NCBI GenBank assembly: GCA_003661825.1
Contig: QMWW01000072.1
Location: forward strand, 1 to 5,925
Origin: Thermoprotei archaeon
GTDB taxonomy: Archaea; Thermoproteota; Thermoprotei_A; Sulfolobales; Desulfurococcaceae
Length of the DNA stretch: 5,925 nucleotides
Reading direction: 5' to 3'
Within the stretch, counting starts at the first letter, position 1; the number at the start of each line of letters is the position of its first letter. Below are positions 5,461 through 5,925 of this stretch, in pieces. The position numbers were made by a program, and so were the translations under genes. The notes below the pieces were generated by a model that saw only the letters and a program-made list of their open reading frames with translations, was not told the DNA's origin and did not search any database.

Positions 5461-5746
5461 AGAAAATGGGTATTATCAGAAAGTCCTTGTATTACTGGTT
5501 AAAGCTATGGAAGACGATATTAGGATCCGTATAGTTATAGAACTACTTTACAACGGGCCCCTCAGTTTCAGAGCTCTCGGAAGAAGACTTAGAGTAAACT
5601 ATAAGAAGCTTAACGAAGCATTGAAGAAACTGACCGTTCTAAAGATAGTTAAAATTCACATTTTCAACGTCAGCAGTAGTAGAAGTTATAAATTCTACTC
5701 ACTTAACGAAGAAATCGAAGAGCTGTTGAAGAAGCTACTCTTATAA
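5447..5746 (+). CDS. Small winged-helix transcriptional regulator (ArsR-like fold)
   Basis: A 99-residue basic protein. A first helix region (11-35, with MEDDIRIRIVIELL) leads into a helix-turn-helix at about 38-65 (GPLSFRALGRRLRVNYKKL), in which the second helix carries N51, Y52, K53 and K54. A wing follows (KIVKIHIF, a Ser-rich turn, RSYKFYSL) and then an acidic-basic helix to the end. No metal-binding cysteine or ligand domain is present, so input would have to come from a partner. It overlaps the preceding gene by 14 bases and has its own Shine-Dalgarno inside it, which implies joint expression. It is the only regulator in the window and a natural candidate for binding the dyad or octamer repeats before the first fibre gene; this is inferred. 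Confidence 0.75.
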   Translation: MKRNEENGYYQKVLVLLVKAMEDDIRIRIVIELLYNGPLSFRALGRRLRVNYKKLNEALKKLTVLKIVKIHIFNVSSSRSYKFYSLNEEIEELLKKLLL

Positions 5747-5752
5747 TAAAAG

Positions 5753-5798
5753 TAGATAAGTATATGAATTACATACTTCAATATAAGCTAGATAAGTA
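5753..5798 (+). repeat. Direct TAGATAAGTA repeat with an internal inverted repeat
   Basis: TAGATAAGTA occurs at 5753-5762 and 5789-5798, 36 bases apart. Between and overlapping them, AAGTAT (5758-5763) and ATACTT (5773-5778) form an inverted repeat around 9 bases. It starts 7 bases after the regulator's stop and could be a regulatory site or a weak terminator hairpin. Confidence 0.4.
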
Positions 5799-5802
5799 GG
5801 AA

Positions 5803-5880
5803 ATGAAATTGCTTCTCATGATTCTTCACCTTACTATAATCACATTAATGAAACTTATAGCTAATTCCAACAATATCTAA
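5803..5880 (+). CDS. Doubtful 25-residue hydrophobic peptide
   Basis: ATG 5803 to TAA 5878-5880 would encode a peptide beginning MKLLLMILHLTIITLMKLIA, which reads as a single membrane helix with a polar end. The upstream AGG at 5798-5800 is a weak ribosome site. In AT-rich DNA such an ORF can easily arise by chance, so support is slight. Confidence 0.15.
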   Translation: MKLLLMILHLTIITLMKLIANSNNI

Positions 5881-5925
5881 AACAAGCTGCTCATAGAGAA
5901 ATACATTTTCATATACACAATATAA

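Larger units (their letters stand above)
5747..5925. other. AT-rich, mostly non-coding end of the window
   Basis: The base composition drops noticeably in G+C after the regulator's stop. No RNA gene, long ORF, clear terminator T-run or mobile element is seen. Contents are the short repeats at 5753-5798 and a doubtful 25-codon ORF at 5803-5880. Confidence 0.5.

Noticed and set aside
5784..5829. Minus-strand 13-codon ORF with a GGTGA site starting near 5820
   Set aside because: It is too short to support, with no recognisable peptide.
1..5925. tRNA, rRNA, CRISPR arrays, insertion sequences or attachment sites
   Set aside because: No cloverleaf-like segment, regularly spaced repeat array, transposase or terminal inverted repeats were seen on either strand.

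Overview
The window looks like a thermophilic crenarchaeal (Thermoproteota) chromosome segment. Its moderately AT-rich genes favour AGA/AGG arginine, ATA isoleucine and CTA leucine codons. Shine-Dalgarno sites are of the GGTGA type, A/T-rich TATA-like boxes sit at archaeal spacing, and the signal peptidase has the archaeal/ER-type Ser-His-Asp catalytic set. The genus cannot be named from sequence alone. All credible genes are on the + strand.

Layout: (1) 1-227 is the 3' end of a membrane-protein gene cut by the window edge. (2) 228-430 is a regulatory stretch with three GTKACGAA repeats, a TATA-like box and a dyad over the predicted transcription start. (3) 431-970 and 1002-1673 encode two small secreted beta-rich proteins; 1742-3115 encodes a longer third one. 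All three share an N-terminal signal peptide ending A-[FL]-A / [ML]-W-[SG], a T-G-[ED] strand just after it, a central YPGYS-like strand with N-x-G-[TS]-[IV]-P, and a closing VLQ[DE]A...QWNE motif. This is the layout of SipW-dependent TasA/CalY (camelysin) fibre subunits, seen in Archaea in the bundling pilus of Pyrobaculum. The third protein adds an SdrD B-like domain and an unrecognised C-terminal domain. (4) 3182-4399 encodes a signal peptidase I with an S/H/D catalytic domain fused behind a polytopic membrane domain. (5) 4450-5460 encodes a DUF5305-type protein with two membrane helices, and 5447-5746, overlapping it, a small winged-helix regulator. (6) 5747-5925 is AT-rich and mostly non-coding, with short repeats and one doubtful 25-codon ORF.

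Working model (inference): the two small subunits form the shaft of an extracellular, probably glycosylated and Ca2+-stabilised fibre by donor-strand exchange. The modular third protein acts as tip, anchor or cross-linker. The SipW-like peptidase matures all three. The DUF5305 protein and the winged-helix protein form a partly separate transcription unit that may report on surface state and control the promoter at about 293-410.
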